Assembly (NCBI GenBank): GCA_020249265.1
Contig: JADCGA010000024.1
Location: 62,001 to 126,000 of the forward strand
Direction of reading: 5' to 3'
DNA length: 64,000 bases
Source of the DNA: Roseomonas sp.
GTDB taxonomy: Bacteria; Pseudomonadota; Alphaproteobacteria; Acetobacterales; Acetobacteraceae
The stretch's first letter is position 1. Every line of letters starts with the position of its first letter. Position numbers and translations under genes: made by a program. The notes under the pieces were generated by a model. The model was not told where the DNA came from and did not search any database. It was given only the letters and a program-made list of their open reading frames with translations. Shown here piece after piece: positions 16,280 to 24,952 of the stretch.

Positions 16280-18208
16280 ATGTGCGGAATCGCAGGTTTT
16301 TTTGACCCACGGCGGCGGTGGTCCCCGCAAGACGGTCAGCGCATCGCGGCCGGCATGGCAGCGGAATTGGTTCATCGCGGGCCCGACGATGCCGGTGCCC
16401 ATGCGGAACCGGAAAGTGATCTTGCCTTTGGCTTCAGGCGCCTTGCCATCGTCGATCTGACCGAGGCTGGGCATCAACCGATGGTCTCCGCCTCAGGTCG
16501 CAGCGTCATCGTGTTCAATGGCGAGATCTACAACGCCGAAGACCTCCGGCGTGACCTGGCGGCGCGTGGCAGCCGCTTCCGCGGGCACTCCGACACCGAA
16601 GTCCTGCTAGAAGCCTGCGAGGCCTGGGGCATTAATGCGACGCTCCCGCGGCTGATCGGCATGTTCGCCTTCGCCGTGTTCGACAGGACCACCCGGCGCC
16701 TCAGCCTCGCGCGCGATCGGTTTGGCAAGAAGCCGCTGTATTTGGCGCAGCATGGCGGTGCGGTGCTGTTCGGGTCGGAACTCCGCGCCCTCCGCGCGCA
16801 TCCCCTGTTCGAGGCTGTCCAGGACGACCGGGCGCTCTCTGCCTTCCTCCGTTATGGCTGGGTCCCCGCACCGCTCTCCATCTACAAGGATGTTGAGCAA
16901 TTGCCGCCCGGCGGGCTCGCCGCCATCGGTACCGACGGGGCGGTTCGGGTGGAGCGCTGGTGGCGGGCGGATGACATCGCGGCCGCCGCCAAGGCCAACC
17001 CGCTTGAAGGCAGTGATGGGGAACTCCTCGACCGGCTGGACGATGTGCTGAAGGACTCTGTGCGGCGGCGTTTGGTTGCGGATGTGCCTCTTGGCGCCTT
17101 CCTGTCCGGCGGCATTGATTCATCCCTGATCGTCGCGCTGATGCAGGAGGTGGGCGGCGGCCAGACCAAGACTTTCTCGATTGGGTTCGAAGAAGCTGCC
17201 TTCGACGAAGCACCACATGCCCGCGCAGTGGCACGCCACCTCGGCACGGACCATCATGAATTCTACGTCTCCTCCAGCGAGGCCTTGGCAACGGTGCCCG
17301 ACCTGCCTGAGGTGTGGGACGAGCCCTTCGCCGATTCGTCACAGATACCGATGCTGCTCGTCTCTCGTCTCGCGCGGCGGCAGGTCACTGTCGCGCTATC
17401 CGGCGATGGCGGCGACGAGATCTTCGCCGGCTACAACCGCTATGCGCAGATGGCAGCCATCATGCGGATCGTGCGCCGCACACCGGGTGCCGTGCGGTGG
17501 CTTGCCCGGTTGGGGCACGGCCTTGTCACCGCGCCGGCGCTTGCGCCGCTGCACGGCCTTCTGCCGCCGCTGCTGCATTCGCGGGCGGAGCGCTGGCTGG
17601 GGCGTATCGCGGCGATCGATGGCGTGGAGATCTTCGAGCCCGGTTACCGCCGGATGCTCCAGCAAGGGCTGGAACCTGAACGCGTCTTCCCCCGCGCGGA
17701 GGAATTGCAGGAGCCGCTATGGTCGGGCCAACTCGCCCACCGCTTTCCTGGCGTGACGGAACGCTGCCAGATGCTCGATACGCTGAGCTACCTGCCCGAC
17801 GATATCCTGGTGAAGGTAGACCGCGCCACCATGGCCGCGAGCCTGGAAGCGCGCGCGCCCTTGCTGGATCACCGGGTATTCGACATGGCCTGGCGCCTGC
17901 CGGAACGCATGAAGCTGCGCCAGGGTGTCGGCAAATGGGCGTTGCGGGAGCTACTCTATCGGCGCGTGCCAAGACAATTGGTTGATCGGCCGAAGATGGG
18001 CTTCGGCGTTCCCATTGATCGCTGGCTCCGCGGGCCGCTGCGCGACTGGGCGGAAGACTTGCTGGATGCGCGGCGGCTTTCCCAAGGCGGCATCTTGGAT
18101 GCGGGTGCCGTAGGCAGACTATGGCAGCGCCATCTGGCGGGACAAAACTGGCAATACCCGCTGTGGTGCATCCTGATGGCGGAGGCTTGGCGGCGCCGCT
18201 GGCTTTGA
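16280..18208 (+). CDS. asnB: asparagine synthase (glutamine-hydrolysing)
   Basis: Predicted 642-residue asparagine synthetase B. MCGIAGFFD puts the catalytic Cys2 of the class II glutaminase domain at the N-terminus; the synthetase half has the PP-loop LSGGIDSS at about residue 275 and SGDGGDEIFAGYNRY. The start is fixed because Cys2 must follow Met. Full-length AsnB homologues are common in exopolysaccharide and lipopolysaccharide clusters, where they may amidate sugars or uronic acids instead of making free asparagine; context suggests this but does not prove it. Confidence 0.92.
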   Translation: MCGIAGFFDPRRRWSPQDGQRIAAGMAAELVHRGPDDAGAHAEPESDLAFGFRRLAIVDLTEAGHQPMVSASGRSVIVFNGEIYNAEDLRRDLAARGSRFRGHSDTEVLLEACEAWGINATLPRLIGMFAFAVFDRTTRRLSLARDRFGKKPLYLAQHGGAVLFGSELRALRAHPLFEAVQDDRALSAFLRYGWVPAPLSIYKDVEQLPPGGLAAIGTDGAVRVERWWRADDIAAAAKANPLEGSDGELLDRLDDVLKDSVRRRLVADVPLGAFLSGGIDSSLIVALMQEVGGGQTKTFSIGFEEAAFDEAPHARAVARHLGTDHHEFYVSSSEALATVPDLPEVWDEPFADSSQIPMLLVSRLARRQVTVALSGDGGDEIFAGYNRYAQMAAIMRIVRRTPGAVRWLARLGHGLVTAPALAPLHGLLPPLLHSRAERWLGRIAAIDGVEIFEPGYRRMLQQGLEPERVFPRAEELQEPLWSGQLAHRFPGVTERCQMLDTLSYLPDDILVKVDRATMAASLEARAPLLDHRVFDMAWRLPERMKLRQGVGKWALRELLYRRVPRQLVDRPKMGFGVPIDRWLRGPLRDWAEDLLDARRLSQGGILDAGAVGRLWQRHLAGQNWQYPLWCILMAEAWRRRWL

Positions 18209-18215
18209 ATGGGCC

Positions 18216-18694
18216 TGTCGCGAAGTTATGCCACTCCGATTGCTCGTTTAGGCTGCCTGTCGTTCGAAAGCCAGAGGGCTTTTGCCTCCCAACGCTGAAT
18301 GCCTTCGGCGCGGGTTATAGAAGCCGTTGATGTATTGAAAGATGCCGGTTTCGGCTTGGCGGCGGGTTTCCCATGTCCTGCGCCAAACCAGTTCGGCCTT
18401 GATGGTTCTGAAGAACGTCTCGACAACGGCATTGCCATAACAATTGCCCTTGCCACTCATTGACGACTGCAACCCGTGGCAGAGACCACATCCGTACCAC
18501 GGCGCGCGCTCACCCATTTGTTCAAGGTCGAAAAGCCGACCTCCCAAATCATCCGCAACCTGGCGCCGGGAAAGCCCGCTAGTCAGCGCTATCCGCACCG
18601 CTTCTTTGCGAAATTCATCCGTCCTGACTGTGCCCATGGTTCATCTCCTTTGCTGCACAATATGTGATCAAAGGAGCGGCACAAAACCGCGACA
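18216..18694 (-). mobile_element. 479-bp internally deleted IS3-family element
   Basis: The ends read TGTCGCG...CGCGACA. Extended to 24 bp (18214-18237 and 18673-18696), the inverted repeats match at 19 of 24 positions. The flanks GGGCC and GGTCC may be a 5-bp target duplication with one change. Inside is only the first part of OrfA fused to the last part of OrfB, so about two thirds of a normal IS3 element is missing. It separates the glycan island from the flagellar genes. Confidence 0.75.
18248..18637 (-). pseudogene. IS3-family OrfA-OrfB deletion fusion
   Basis: A 129-codon frame. The N-terminal part MGTVRTDEFRKEAVRIALTS is the start of an IS3 OrfA with its helix-turn-helix (SRRQVADDLG). 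It switches near residue 55 to the end of OrfB: SGKGNCYGNAVVETFF, FQYINGFYNPRRRHSALGG and SPLAFE. The catalytic core with the first two DDE residues is gone, so it cannot be an active transposase, although the open frame survived the deletion. OrfB-type residues around VVETFFRTIKAE keep the Glu region. Confidence 0.8.
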
Positions 18695-18708
18695 GGTCCA
18701 TCCCATGT

Positions 18709-19443
18709 TCAGAACGGCAGGATGATGTCCAGCAATTCCTGCCCATAGCGCGGGCGCTGCACATCGCTAATCGTCCCCCGACCACCATAGGCGATGCGCG
18801 CTTCTGCCAACCTGTCATGCCGCACGGTATTGTCAGACCCGATATCCTGCGGGCGAATGATCCCACCCACCTGCAAATCGCGCAATTCCTGATTGACCCG
18901 CACCTGCTGACGCCCAACCACCACCAGATTTCCATTGGGCAATACCTGGGAAACCGTCGCAGCAACGCGCAGATTAACCTGCTCCGAACGCCTCAATGTG
19001 CCGTTGCCATTCACGTCACTGGTAGAGCTTGCGGAGACCGCCCTGGAAGGATCAAAACCGGACGGAAAAAGCCTACCAAAGGATGATTCCAAGCCAAGCA
19101 GATTGGGAATGCCCATGCTTTCGCTATTGTCGCGACCGCGCCTAGTGGAATTTTCCATATCCGCTTCATCTTGGATGGACACCAGAACGGTCACCAAATC
19201 CCCGACAGAGGCAGCACGCTGATCCCGCAAAAAGGTACGACTACCCTGGCGCCAAAGGCTGTTATTCTGCAAAGGTGGGTCGCTTGGATTTGGCATCGGC
19301 ATGGTCACCGGGCGCCAGCGCGGGTCGGAGGTCGGGTTTTCGATCCCCGCCAATTCCGGACCCTGCCCAAGACGTGAGAGCCTTTCGGCACCGCTGCAGG
19401 CGGAAAGACTGGCCGCGGCCAGCAAAACAATCGGGAGACGCAT
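18709..19443 (-). CDS. flgH: flagellar L-ring protein FlgH
   Basis: Predicted 244-residue outer-membrane lipoprotein that forms the L-ring of the basal body. The signal peptide MRLPIVLLAAASLSAC ends in a lipobox with Cys. VGDLVTVLVSIQDEADMENST and the conserved C-terminal VGGIIRPQDIGSDNTV segment identify FlgH. Tandem ATGs lie at 19446 and 19443; the second has better spacing from AAGGAG. The gene is last in flgF-flgG-flgA-flgH and overlaps or abuts flgA. The usual P-ring gene flgI does not follow; an IS3 remnant does. Confidence 0.93.
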   Translation of the reverse strand: MRLPIVLLAAASLSACSGAERLSRLGQGPELAGIENPTSDPRWRPVTMPMPNPSDPPLQNNSLWRQGSRTFLRDQRAASVGDLVTVLVSIQDEADMENSTRRGRDNSESMGIPNLLGLESSFGRLFPSGFDPSRAVSASSTSDVNGNGTLRRSEQVNLRVAATVSQVLPNGNLVVVGRQQVRVNQELRDLQVGGIIRPQDIGSDNTVRHDRLAEARIAYGGRGTISDVQRPRYGQELLDIILPF

Positions 19444-19445
19444 CA

Positions 19446-20402
19446 TCAACTCCTTGCCGCTGAGCGGAGCGGACCAGCACCAAGGCTAACCCGCACACGG
19501 CCCGGTCCAATCGCTTCAGCCTCAACCACATTTCGGGAGGCGAGGTTCATCACGCTGAGCCGCCCCCCACGTGGCGCGGCTTCCAGGGCGCGGCCCTGGG
19601 TGGTCAGGGAAAGCCCGGGGCCTTCCACAATCATTGTCACAGTCTCATTTTTGGTGATGATGTGCGGCACCATCAGATCCACACCCATGAAGGGCAGGTC
19701 TGTGCTGATGGGGCGACGCAATTGCATGCCCACCACATCTTCGAGGCGTTGCGCCGATCCCGGGCGCACACGTTCGGCGCGAAGCTGCACCAGCTTGGCA
19801 TCTTCCGGCTTTACAACCTCGCCCACCGCAAGCCGCCGCGTTGCCACAACGGCTGGCGCGGTTGCAACGGCGCGCCCTGCAACACGCATACGAATGCTCG
19901 GTACGCCATCCGCCATGACAATCAAGGTTGCCGCAAAACGACTGGAAGACGTTTCATAGTTTCCACCTTCAGCCGAAAGCCGAGGGATCGCGTTAAAGGG
20001 CAGCACCGGTGGCGTGAAAGCGGAAAGCTCCAGCTCCGCATCCGCGGGCAAGCCAAGCCCCAAAAGCTCGGCGCGCAGAACCTCAATCGCTGCTTCACGG
20101 GAAAGGGCGCGACCAGGGCGCTCAATGACGCTACGTTCGGCGCCGGAAGTCGGCCGCCAATCAACATTGAAGCGACGCGCAATGCCGGAAAGCTGCGATG
20201 CCTCAAGTACATAGCGCTGACCCGGATTGGGCGAAGCACCCACCACCACATCGCCCTTCGACGTACCCTCGAAGATATCAGAGACGCGAATAACCTGATC
20301 TTCAACCAGGCTATGGGACCGGAGCACCACCGCCTGCGCGCGCGCCTTGCCAGGCAGCATCAGCAGCCCGGCAGGCAGCAGAAGGAAGAAGCGCCTATCC
20401 AT
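19446..20402 (-). CDS. flgA: flagellar P-ring assembly chaperone FlgA
   Basis: Predicted 318-residue periplasmic chaperone for P-ring assembly. The signal peptide MDRRFFLLLPAGLLMLPGKA ends near ARA. The C-terminal half carries the SAF domain: ATRRLAVGEVVKPEDAKLVQ, then VGMQLRRPIS and ITKNETVTMIVEGPGLSLT. The start ATG overlaps the stop of flgG (ATGA). It is longer than enterobacterial FlgA, as is usual in alphaproteobacteria. FlgI, the protein it serves, is not encoded in the window. Confidence 0.92.
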   Translation of the reverse strand: MDRRFFLLLPAGLLMLPGKARAQAVVLRSHSLVEDQVIRVSDIFEGTSKGDVVVGASPNPGQRYVLEASQLSGIARRFNVDWRPTSGAERSVIERPGRALSREAAIEVLRAELLGLGLPADAELELSAFTPPVLPFNAIPRLSAEGGNYETSSSRFAATLIVMADGVPSIRMRVAGRAVATAPAVVATRRLAVGEVVKPEDAKLVQLRAERVRPGSAQRLEDVVGMQLRRPISTDLPFMGVDLMVPHIITKNETVTMIVEGPGLSLTTQGRALEAAPRGGRLSVMNLASRNVVEAEAIGPGRVRVSLGAGPLRSAARS

Positions 20403-21187
20403 CAGCGTAGCCTTGTAAGGGTGGAGAGCATTTCATCACTCGCCGAAATCACGCGCGAGTTCATTTCATAGGCACGCTGCGCGGTGATCAGCGCCGTGAT
20501 TTCCTGCACAACATTGACGTTGGAGGTTTCGATGAAACCCTGCAGCACCTGCCCATAGCCAGCCTGACCGGGCGCGGCCTGCTGCGCATCGCCCGAACCA
20601 GGCGTTGCCAGGAACAGGTTTTCACCAATGGCTTCGAGCCCCCCCTCATTTGCAAAGATCGCAAGCTGAAGCTGGCCGACATTCTGTGGCTGCACCTGGC
20701 CATCAATCTTCGCCAAGACTTCACCTGTGGCATTAATGGTGACATCGCGTGCTGCTGGCGGGATGGTGATGCCGGGCTGTACCGTGAAGCCTTCAGCCGT
20801 GACGATTGTGCCTTCGGCTGAAAGCCCGAAAGTGCCGTCGCGCGTATAGGCGGTTTCGCCCGAAGGCATCAGTATCTGGAAATAGCCATTGCCACGGATG
20901 GCGATATCGAAGCGATTTTCGGTCTGTTGCAGATTGCCCTGTTCGCTGATGCGATAAATCGCCGCCGTGCGCACACCAAGGCCAAGCTGCGCGCCGGAAG
21001 GCAGCAACGTGCCGGTATCGGCGCTCTGCGATCCGGTGCGGCGCAGATTCTGATAGATAAGGTCCTGGAACTCGGCCCGGCGCCGCTTGAAGCCGGTGGT
21101 CGAGATATTGGCGATATTATTGGAAATGACTTCGATGTTTGTCTGCTGGGCCGACATGCCCGTCGCCGCGATTTGCAAGGAACGCAT
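20402..21187 (-). CDS. flgG: flagellar distal rod protein FlgG
   Basis: Predicted 261-residue distal rod subunit. The N-terminal rod signature MRSLQIAATGMSAQQTNIEV and SNNIANISTTGFKRRRAEF, and the C-terminal FIETSNVNVVQEITALITAQ, are classic FlgG features. The typical length of about 260 residues agrees. The ATG at 21187 has AGGAC upstream. It follows flgF by 22 bp and overlaps flgA by one codon edge. Confidence 0.96.
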   Translation of the reverse strand: MRSLQIAATGMSAQQTNIEVISNNIANISTTGFKRRRAEFQDLIYQNLRRTGSQSADTGTLLPSGAQLGLGVRTAAIYRISEQGNLQQTENRFDIAIRGNGYFQILMPSGETAYTRDGTFGLSAEGTIVTAEGFTVQPGITIPPAARDVTINATGEVLAKIDGQVQPQNVGQLQLAIFANEGGLEAIGENLFLATPGSGDAQQAAPGQAGYGQVLQGFIETSNVNVVQEITALITAQRAYEMNSRVISASDEMLSTLTRLR

Positions 21188-21209
21188 GGTGGTTCTGTCC
21201 TATTCTATC

Positions 21210-21956
21210 TTATGAAGACCGGCGACGCATGATGCGCTCCACCGCATTGGTGATGCGTTCGCCCTCACGTTCGGTGAACATGCTGGCGTACTGGAATTCG
21301 CGCATTTCCGCGGTCAGGCGGGTCATCTCCAGGATCGGTGAGATATTGCTGCCCTCAAGCGCGCCTTGCACAACCTTGGGGCGTTCAACCGGGATCGGCG
21401 CTTCATTCTTGGCGTCGAACAGGCGATTCCCTTCCGCCAACAGGTTCTGTGGATTTTCGAAGCGCACCAATTGCAGTGTGGCTATGGGGCCATTTTCGCT
21501 CTGGATCCCGCCCGATTTGGTGATCTCGATCTGCGTGTCTTGGGCGGAGAAGGCTATCGGCCGGTTGCGTGAGTCCAACACCGCATTGCCTTCCTGATCC
21601 ACCAGCCGGCCGTTGGCCGCAATGGCAAACCGCCCGGCACGCGTGTAGCGCTCACCCTGCGGGGTTTCAACCGCAAAGAAGCCTTCGCCATCAATGGCCA
21701 CATCCAGCTTGTTACCGGTGGTCTGAAGGCTGCCCTGGGACATGTCGCGCCAAGTTGCGCGGTCCTGGGGGAGGGACATAGAAGCATCCCCAGGCATTCC
21801 GCCCGCGCCGCGCAAACTGAACATCACCTGGCCGAAAACCGGTCGCATGGCCCGAAAGCCCGGGGTATCCGCATTGGCAATGTTATTCGCCAAAGCCTGG
21901 GTGGACCGCTCTTGAAGCGACAGGCGCGACAACAGGATATAGCCGGGCGAATCCAT
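21210..21956 (-). CDS. flgF: flagellar proximal rod protein FlgF
   Basis: Predicted 248-residue rod protein. MDSPGYILLSRLSLQERSTQ and ALANNIANADTPGFRAMRPV form the conserved N-terminal rod helix and loop; the C-terminus has EGSNISPILEMTRLTAEMRE. The ATG at 21956 is supported by GAGGGAGTTTTT. It is the first gene of flgF-flgG-flgA-flgH, with a consensus sigma-54 promoter about 78 bp upstream. Confidence 0.94.
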   Translation of the reverse strand: MDSPGYILLSRLSLQERSTQALANNIANADTPGFRAMRPVFGQVMFSLRGAGGMPGDASMSLPQDRATWRDMSQGSLQTTGNKLDVAIDGEGFFAVETPQGERYTRAGRFAIAANGRLVDQEGNAVLDSRNRPIAFSAQDTQIEITKSGGIQSENGPIATLQLVRFENPQNLLAEGNRLFDAKNEAPIPVERPKVVQGALEGSNISPILEMTRLTAEMREFQYASMFTEREGERITNAVERIMRRRSS

Positions 21957-22044
21957 AAAAACTCCCTCATACGGGTCCAGCGCCATGGACCCTTACCGTG
22001 CTAACCAAGGAACCGACGCGAGGGCCGGCATATAAATTCGATGG

Positions 22045-22060
22045 TGCAATCGGCGTGCCA
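22045..22060 (-). promoter_or_regulatory. sigma-54 promoter for flgF operon
   Basis: Read on the minus strand: TGGCAC, five bases, TTGCA, an exact match to the -24/-12 consensus with 10 bases between GG and GC. The predicted transcript start is near 22034, about 78 nt before the flgF ATG. It lies in the divergent flgF/fliL interval. Confidence 0.8.
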
Positions 22061-22179
22061 TCCTTTATAGTAGCGAATCAGGGCAGAACTTGCCGGTCAA
22101 AGCCTTTTTGGCCCGGCAAGCCCTGCCGCAAGGCTTCTTTAATCGGAGCCTGTCACAATGCGTCGCGAAGGAGACATAG

Positions 22180-22707
22180 ATGTCAGGGCAAATTGAGGCC
22201 AGTGAGGAAGTACAGGAAGGCAAAAAGGGCGGGGGCCGCAAAAAGCTTTTGCTCCTCGCCGCGCCTGTGCTGCTGGTCGCGATCGGGGCCGGGCTTTGGT
22301 TTGGTGGCATCCTGCCGCCGCTGCTTGGCATGGGTTCCCCCTCCGCTTCGGCTGAAAACCGGGAACCAGGTCCGCGTGTCGTTACTTTCCTGGATATGCC
22401 TGAGATTGTCACCAATCTTAACGCCCCGGGTCGCCGAGCCGTTTACGTTAAGCTGCGGAGCAAGCTTGAATTGGCCCGGCCGGAGGATGGCGCGGTTGTG
22501 CAGGCCGCCATGCCACGCTTGTTGGACTTGTTTCAGACTTACCTCAGAGAAGTTCGGCCAGAAGAATTGCGCGGCTCCGCCGGCACCCAGCGACTGCGGG
22601 AAGAATTGGTTGCTCGCGCGAATATTGCGGTTGCCCAGGCGGGCCGCAATGAGGCACAGCAGGTCCGGGTCAATGATGTGCTCTTCCTGGAGATACTGGT
22701 CCAATGA
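22180..22707 (+). CDS. fliL: flagellar basal body-associated protein FliL
   Basis: Predicted 175-residue single-pass inner-membrane protein that stabilises stator-rotor interaction. A basic N-terminus (KKGGGRKK) precedes one TM helix at about residues 23-45; the periplasmic domain contains FLDMPEIVTNLNAPGRRAVY and the C-terminal VRVNDVLFLEILVQ typical of FliL. AAGGAGACATAG precedes the ATG. It starts the fliL-fliM operon and overlaps fliM by 4 bp. No sigma-54 site was seen for this strand. Confidence 0.94.
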   Translation: MSGQIEASEEVQEGKKGGGRKKLLLLAAPVLLVAIGAGLWFGGILPPLLGMGSPSASAENREPGPRVVTFLDMPEIVTNLNAPGRRAVYVKLRSKLELARPEDGAVVQAAMPRLLDLFQTYLREVRPEELRGSAGTQRLREELVARANIAVAQAGRNEAQQVRVNDVLFLEILVQ

Positions 22708-23780
22708 GCGGCACGGGCGGAGAAGAAGACCTCGCCGCGGCTTGGGGCGCCGCGCTTGAAGAAGAAGGCTCACCCAAGGCGGAAGCTGCGCCGGCGGCAG
22801 CGGCGGATGCGGCGCGTGTCCTGAACCAGGCCGAAATTGACAGTCTTTTAGGTTTTGGGGTCGGGCCCACGCGCGAAGCCGAGGAAAGCGGCATCCAAAG
22901 GATTATTTCCTCGGGCCTAATTTCCTATGAACGCCTACCAATGCTGGAGATTGTATTTGACCGGCTGGTCAGACTGATGTCCACCACGCTGCGCAATTTC
23001 ACCTCGGACAATGTGGATGTCTCGATTGATGGCATTGTCTCGCTCCGCTTCGGGGATTACCTGAATTCTGTCCCGCTGCCGGCCATGCTCGGCGTCACGC
23101 GGGCTGATGAATGGGACAATTACGGCTTGGCAGTGGTGGATTCCGCGCTGATCTATTCGGTGGTGGATGTGTTGCTGGGCGGGCGGCGGGGCACGGCCGC
23201 GATGCGGATTGAAGGCCGTCCGTATACCACCATTGAACGCACCCTGGTTGAACGGCTTGTTGGCGTGGTGCTGGATGATCTGACAGCGGCCTTTGAACCG
23301 CTCTGTCCGGTGCATTTCCGCTTCGAACGGCTTGAGGTGAACCCGCGCTTTGCCGTGATCAGCCGCCCATCAAATGCCTGTGTCCTGGTGCGGCTGCGCG
23401 TTGACATGGAAGATCGCGGCGGGAAGCTCGAAATCCTGTTGCCCTACGCTACGCTGGAGCCCGTACGCGAATTGCTGCTGCAGCAATTCATGGGCGAAAA
23501 ATTTGGCCGGGATAGCATTTGGGAAACCCATTTGGCCGAAGAATTGCGCCACACGGATATCGGCCTGGATGTGGTGCTGGACGAGCAGATGATGCCGCTT
23601 TCGTCGGTGCTTAACCTGAAGGTTGGGGACCAGATCGCGCTTGGGGTCCCGCCTGGGGCGCCGGTCAGGCTGCGCTGCGGGGAAGTGCAGCTTTTTGAAG
23701 GGGAAATGGGTCGCAAGGGCCAGCGCCTGGCGGTCAAAATTGATCGCGAGCTTGATCGTCGGAAGGGGGTATCGTCTTGA
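22704..23780 (+). CDS. fliM: flagellar motor switch protein FliM
   Basis: Predicted 358-residue C-ring protein. The CheY-P binding helix LNQAEIDSLLGFG lies at about residues 40-52; it sits after an Ala/Glu-rich N-terminal extension instead of at the extreme N-terminus. The middle CheC-like domain and the C-terminal SpoA domain (LNLKVGDQIALGVPPGAPV) follow. It overlaps fliL and the next gene by 4 bp each. Together with FliG and FliN, also in the window, it completes the switch complex. Confidence 0.96.
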   Translation: MSGTGGEEDLAAAWGAALEEEGSPKAEAAPAAAADAARVLNQAEIDSLLGFGVGPTREAEESGIQRIISSGLISYERLPMLEIVFDRLVRLMSTTLRNFTSDNVDVSIDGIVSLRFGDYLNSVPLPAMLGVTRADEWDNYGLAVVDSALIYSVVDVLLGGRRGTAAMRIEGRPYTTIERTLVERLVGVVLDDLTAAFEPLCPVHFRFERLEVNPRFAVISRPSNACVLVRLRVDMEDRGGKLEILLPYATLEPVRELLLQQFMGEKFGRDSIWETHLAEELRHTDIGLDVVLDEQMMPLSSVLNLKVGDQIALGVPPGAPVRLRCGEVQLFEGEMGRKGQRLAVKIDRELDRRKGVSS

Positions 23781-24256
23781 TGTCTTTTTCCTGGCTTGAA
23801 TGGAGCCTGCAGCTGCTGCTCATTGTGCTTCTGGGTCTGGCAATTCCCTTTGCTATTCGCCTGGAACGAGCCCTACGTGAAGTCCGCAAGGACCGCGCTG
23901 CCCTTGAGGCCAGTACGAAAGGCATTTCTGAGGTGGCAGCGGCGGCGGAATCAGCAATGGTGCGGATGCGCGCAACCGCCGAGCTTGCCGCGCGCCAGGT
24001 GCAGGAGCGCGTGACCACGGCAGAACCGCTTCGTGATGATTTGCGCTTCCTGATCGAACGCGCCGAGACCCTGGCCGATAGGCTGGAATCCGTGGTGCGG
24101 GCCGGGCGTCCCATGACGTCTTACGAAGCACCGGCCCGACCTCCGGCAAGGCCGCCACCTGCCCCAGCGAGAAGTGATGGCCCAGCGCTGCGTAGCCAAG
24201 CGGAACGCGATTTGCTGCGCGCCCTTTCTGTCGGATTAGGAAGGGTGTCCCGCTGA
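23777..24256 (+). CDS. DUF6468-type flagellar-associated membrane protein
   Basis: Predicted 159-residue protein with one N-terminal TM helix (about residues 6-28), a long charged coiled-coil region to about residue 110, and a Pro/Ala-rich linker before a short C-terminal helix (RDLLRALSVGLGRVSR). This matches the small protein commonly found right after fliM in alphaproteobacteria and catalogued as DUF6468; I recognise it by position and architecture, not by a motif. It overlaps fliM by 4 bp and the motE gene by 1 bp. Confidence 0.7.
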   Translation: MMSFSWLEWSLQLLLIVLLGLAIPFAIRLERALREVRKDRAALEASTKGISEVAAAAESAMVRMRATAELAARQVQERVTTAEPLRDDLRFLIERAETLADRLESVVRAGRPMTSYEAPARPPARPPPAPARSDGPALRSQAERDLLRALSVGLGRVSR

Positions 24257-24918
24257 TGTTCAAACCGCGTCTTTTGCCCTTAGCGATTTTCGCGATGGGT
24301 GGCTTATTCCTTGTAAAGTCAGAGAATTTGATCCGGCCTTTGCTGCGCGGACAGCCCGCCTCCGCACCTTCGGTTGCGCCATTAAGGGCGGCAGAAATTG
24401 CCCCCCCATTGGCGGTGGCGCCGCAATCGCAGCGCCCAGCCGGGGGCTTCCAAAGGCTCGGTGATCGGCCTGATGGGGCGCTTGCCGACGCGCCGAGCCC
24501 GATTTCCCAGGCTGAGCGCGCGCTATTGGAACAGTTGCGCGCCCGGCGGGTGGAGTTGGAGGCGCGCGAACAGGCCATCATCTCGCGCGAATTGGTCCTG
24601 CTCGCGGCTGAGCGCCGCCTGGGCCAAAGGATTGAGGAGATTGCGCAACTCCAGCAGCGTCTCGAGGCCATGGAGCGCTCCCGCAATGAGCGTGAGGAGG
24701 CCGGCTGGCGCGGCTTGGTACGTACCTACGAAAGCATGCGCCCGCGCGAAGCGGCTGCAATTTTCGAAGAATTGGAATTACCCGTGGTGATCCAGATCCT
24801 GGATCGCATGGGTGAGCGGAAAATGGCACCGGTGATCGGTGCGATGCGGCCCGAAAAGGCCCGGGTTCTCACTGCCGAATTGGCGAGACACCGGGCCAAT
24901 CGGCCGGGAAGCGAGTAG
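24256..24918 (+). CDS. motE: MotE-family periplasmic motor chaperone-like protein
   Basis: Predicted 220-residue protein with an N-terminal signal or TM segment (LLPLAIFAMGGLFLV), a Pro-rich linker, a coiled coil (about residues 90-145), and a C-terminal MgtE-N-like helical domain: RTYESMRPREAAAIFEELEL, VIQILDRMGERKMAPVIGAM. That order is the MotE pattern, known in rhizobia as a chaperone for MotC in the periplasm. MotC itself is not in the window. The gene lies between DUF6468 and cheY. Confidence 0.78.
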   Translation: MFKPRLLPLAIFAMGGLFLVKSENLIRPLLRGQPASAPSVAPLRAAEIAPPLAVAPQSQRPAGGFQRLGDRPDGALADAPSPISQAERALLEQLRARRVELEAREQAIISRELVLLAAERRLGQRIEEIAQLQQRLEAMERSRNEREEAGWRGLVRTYESMRPREAAAIFEELELPVVIQILDRMGERKMAPVIGAMRPEKARVLTAELARHRANRPGSE

Positions 24919-24952
24919 GCCGAAAGATCCGGTCGGCAAACGGTGGAGAACC

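Noticed and set aside
21957-22179. A sigma-54 promoter for fliL on the plus strand
   Set aside because: TGGCCC followed by TGCC is present, but the gap between GG and GC is wrong.
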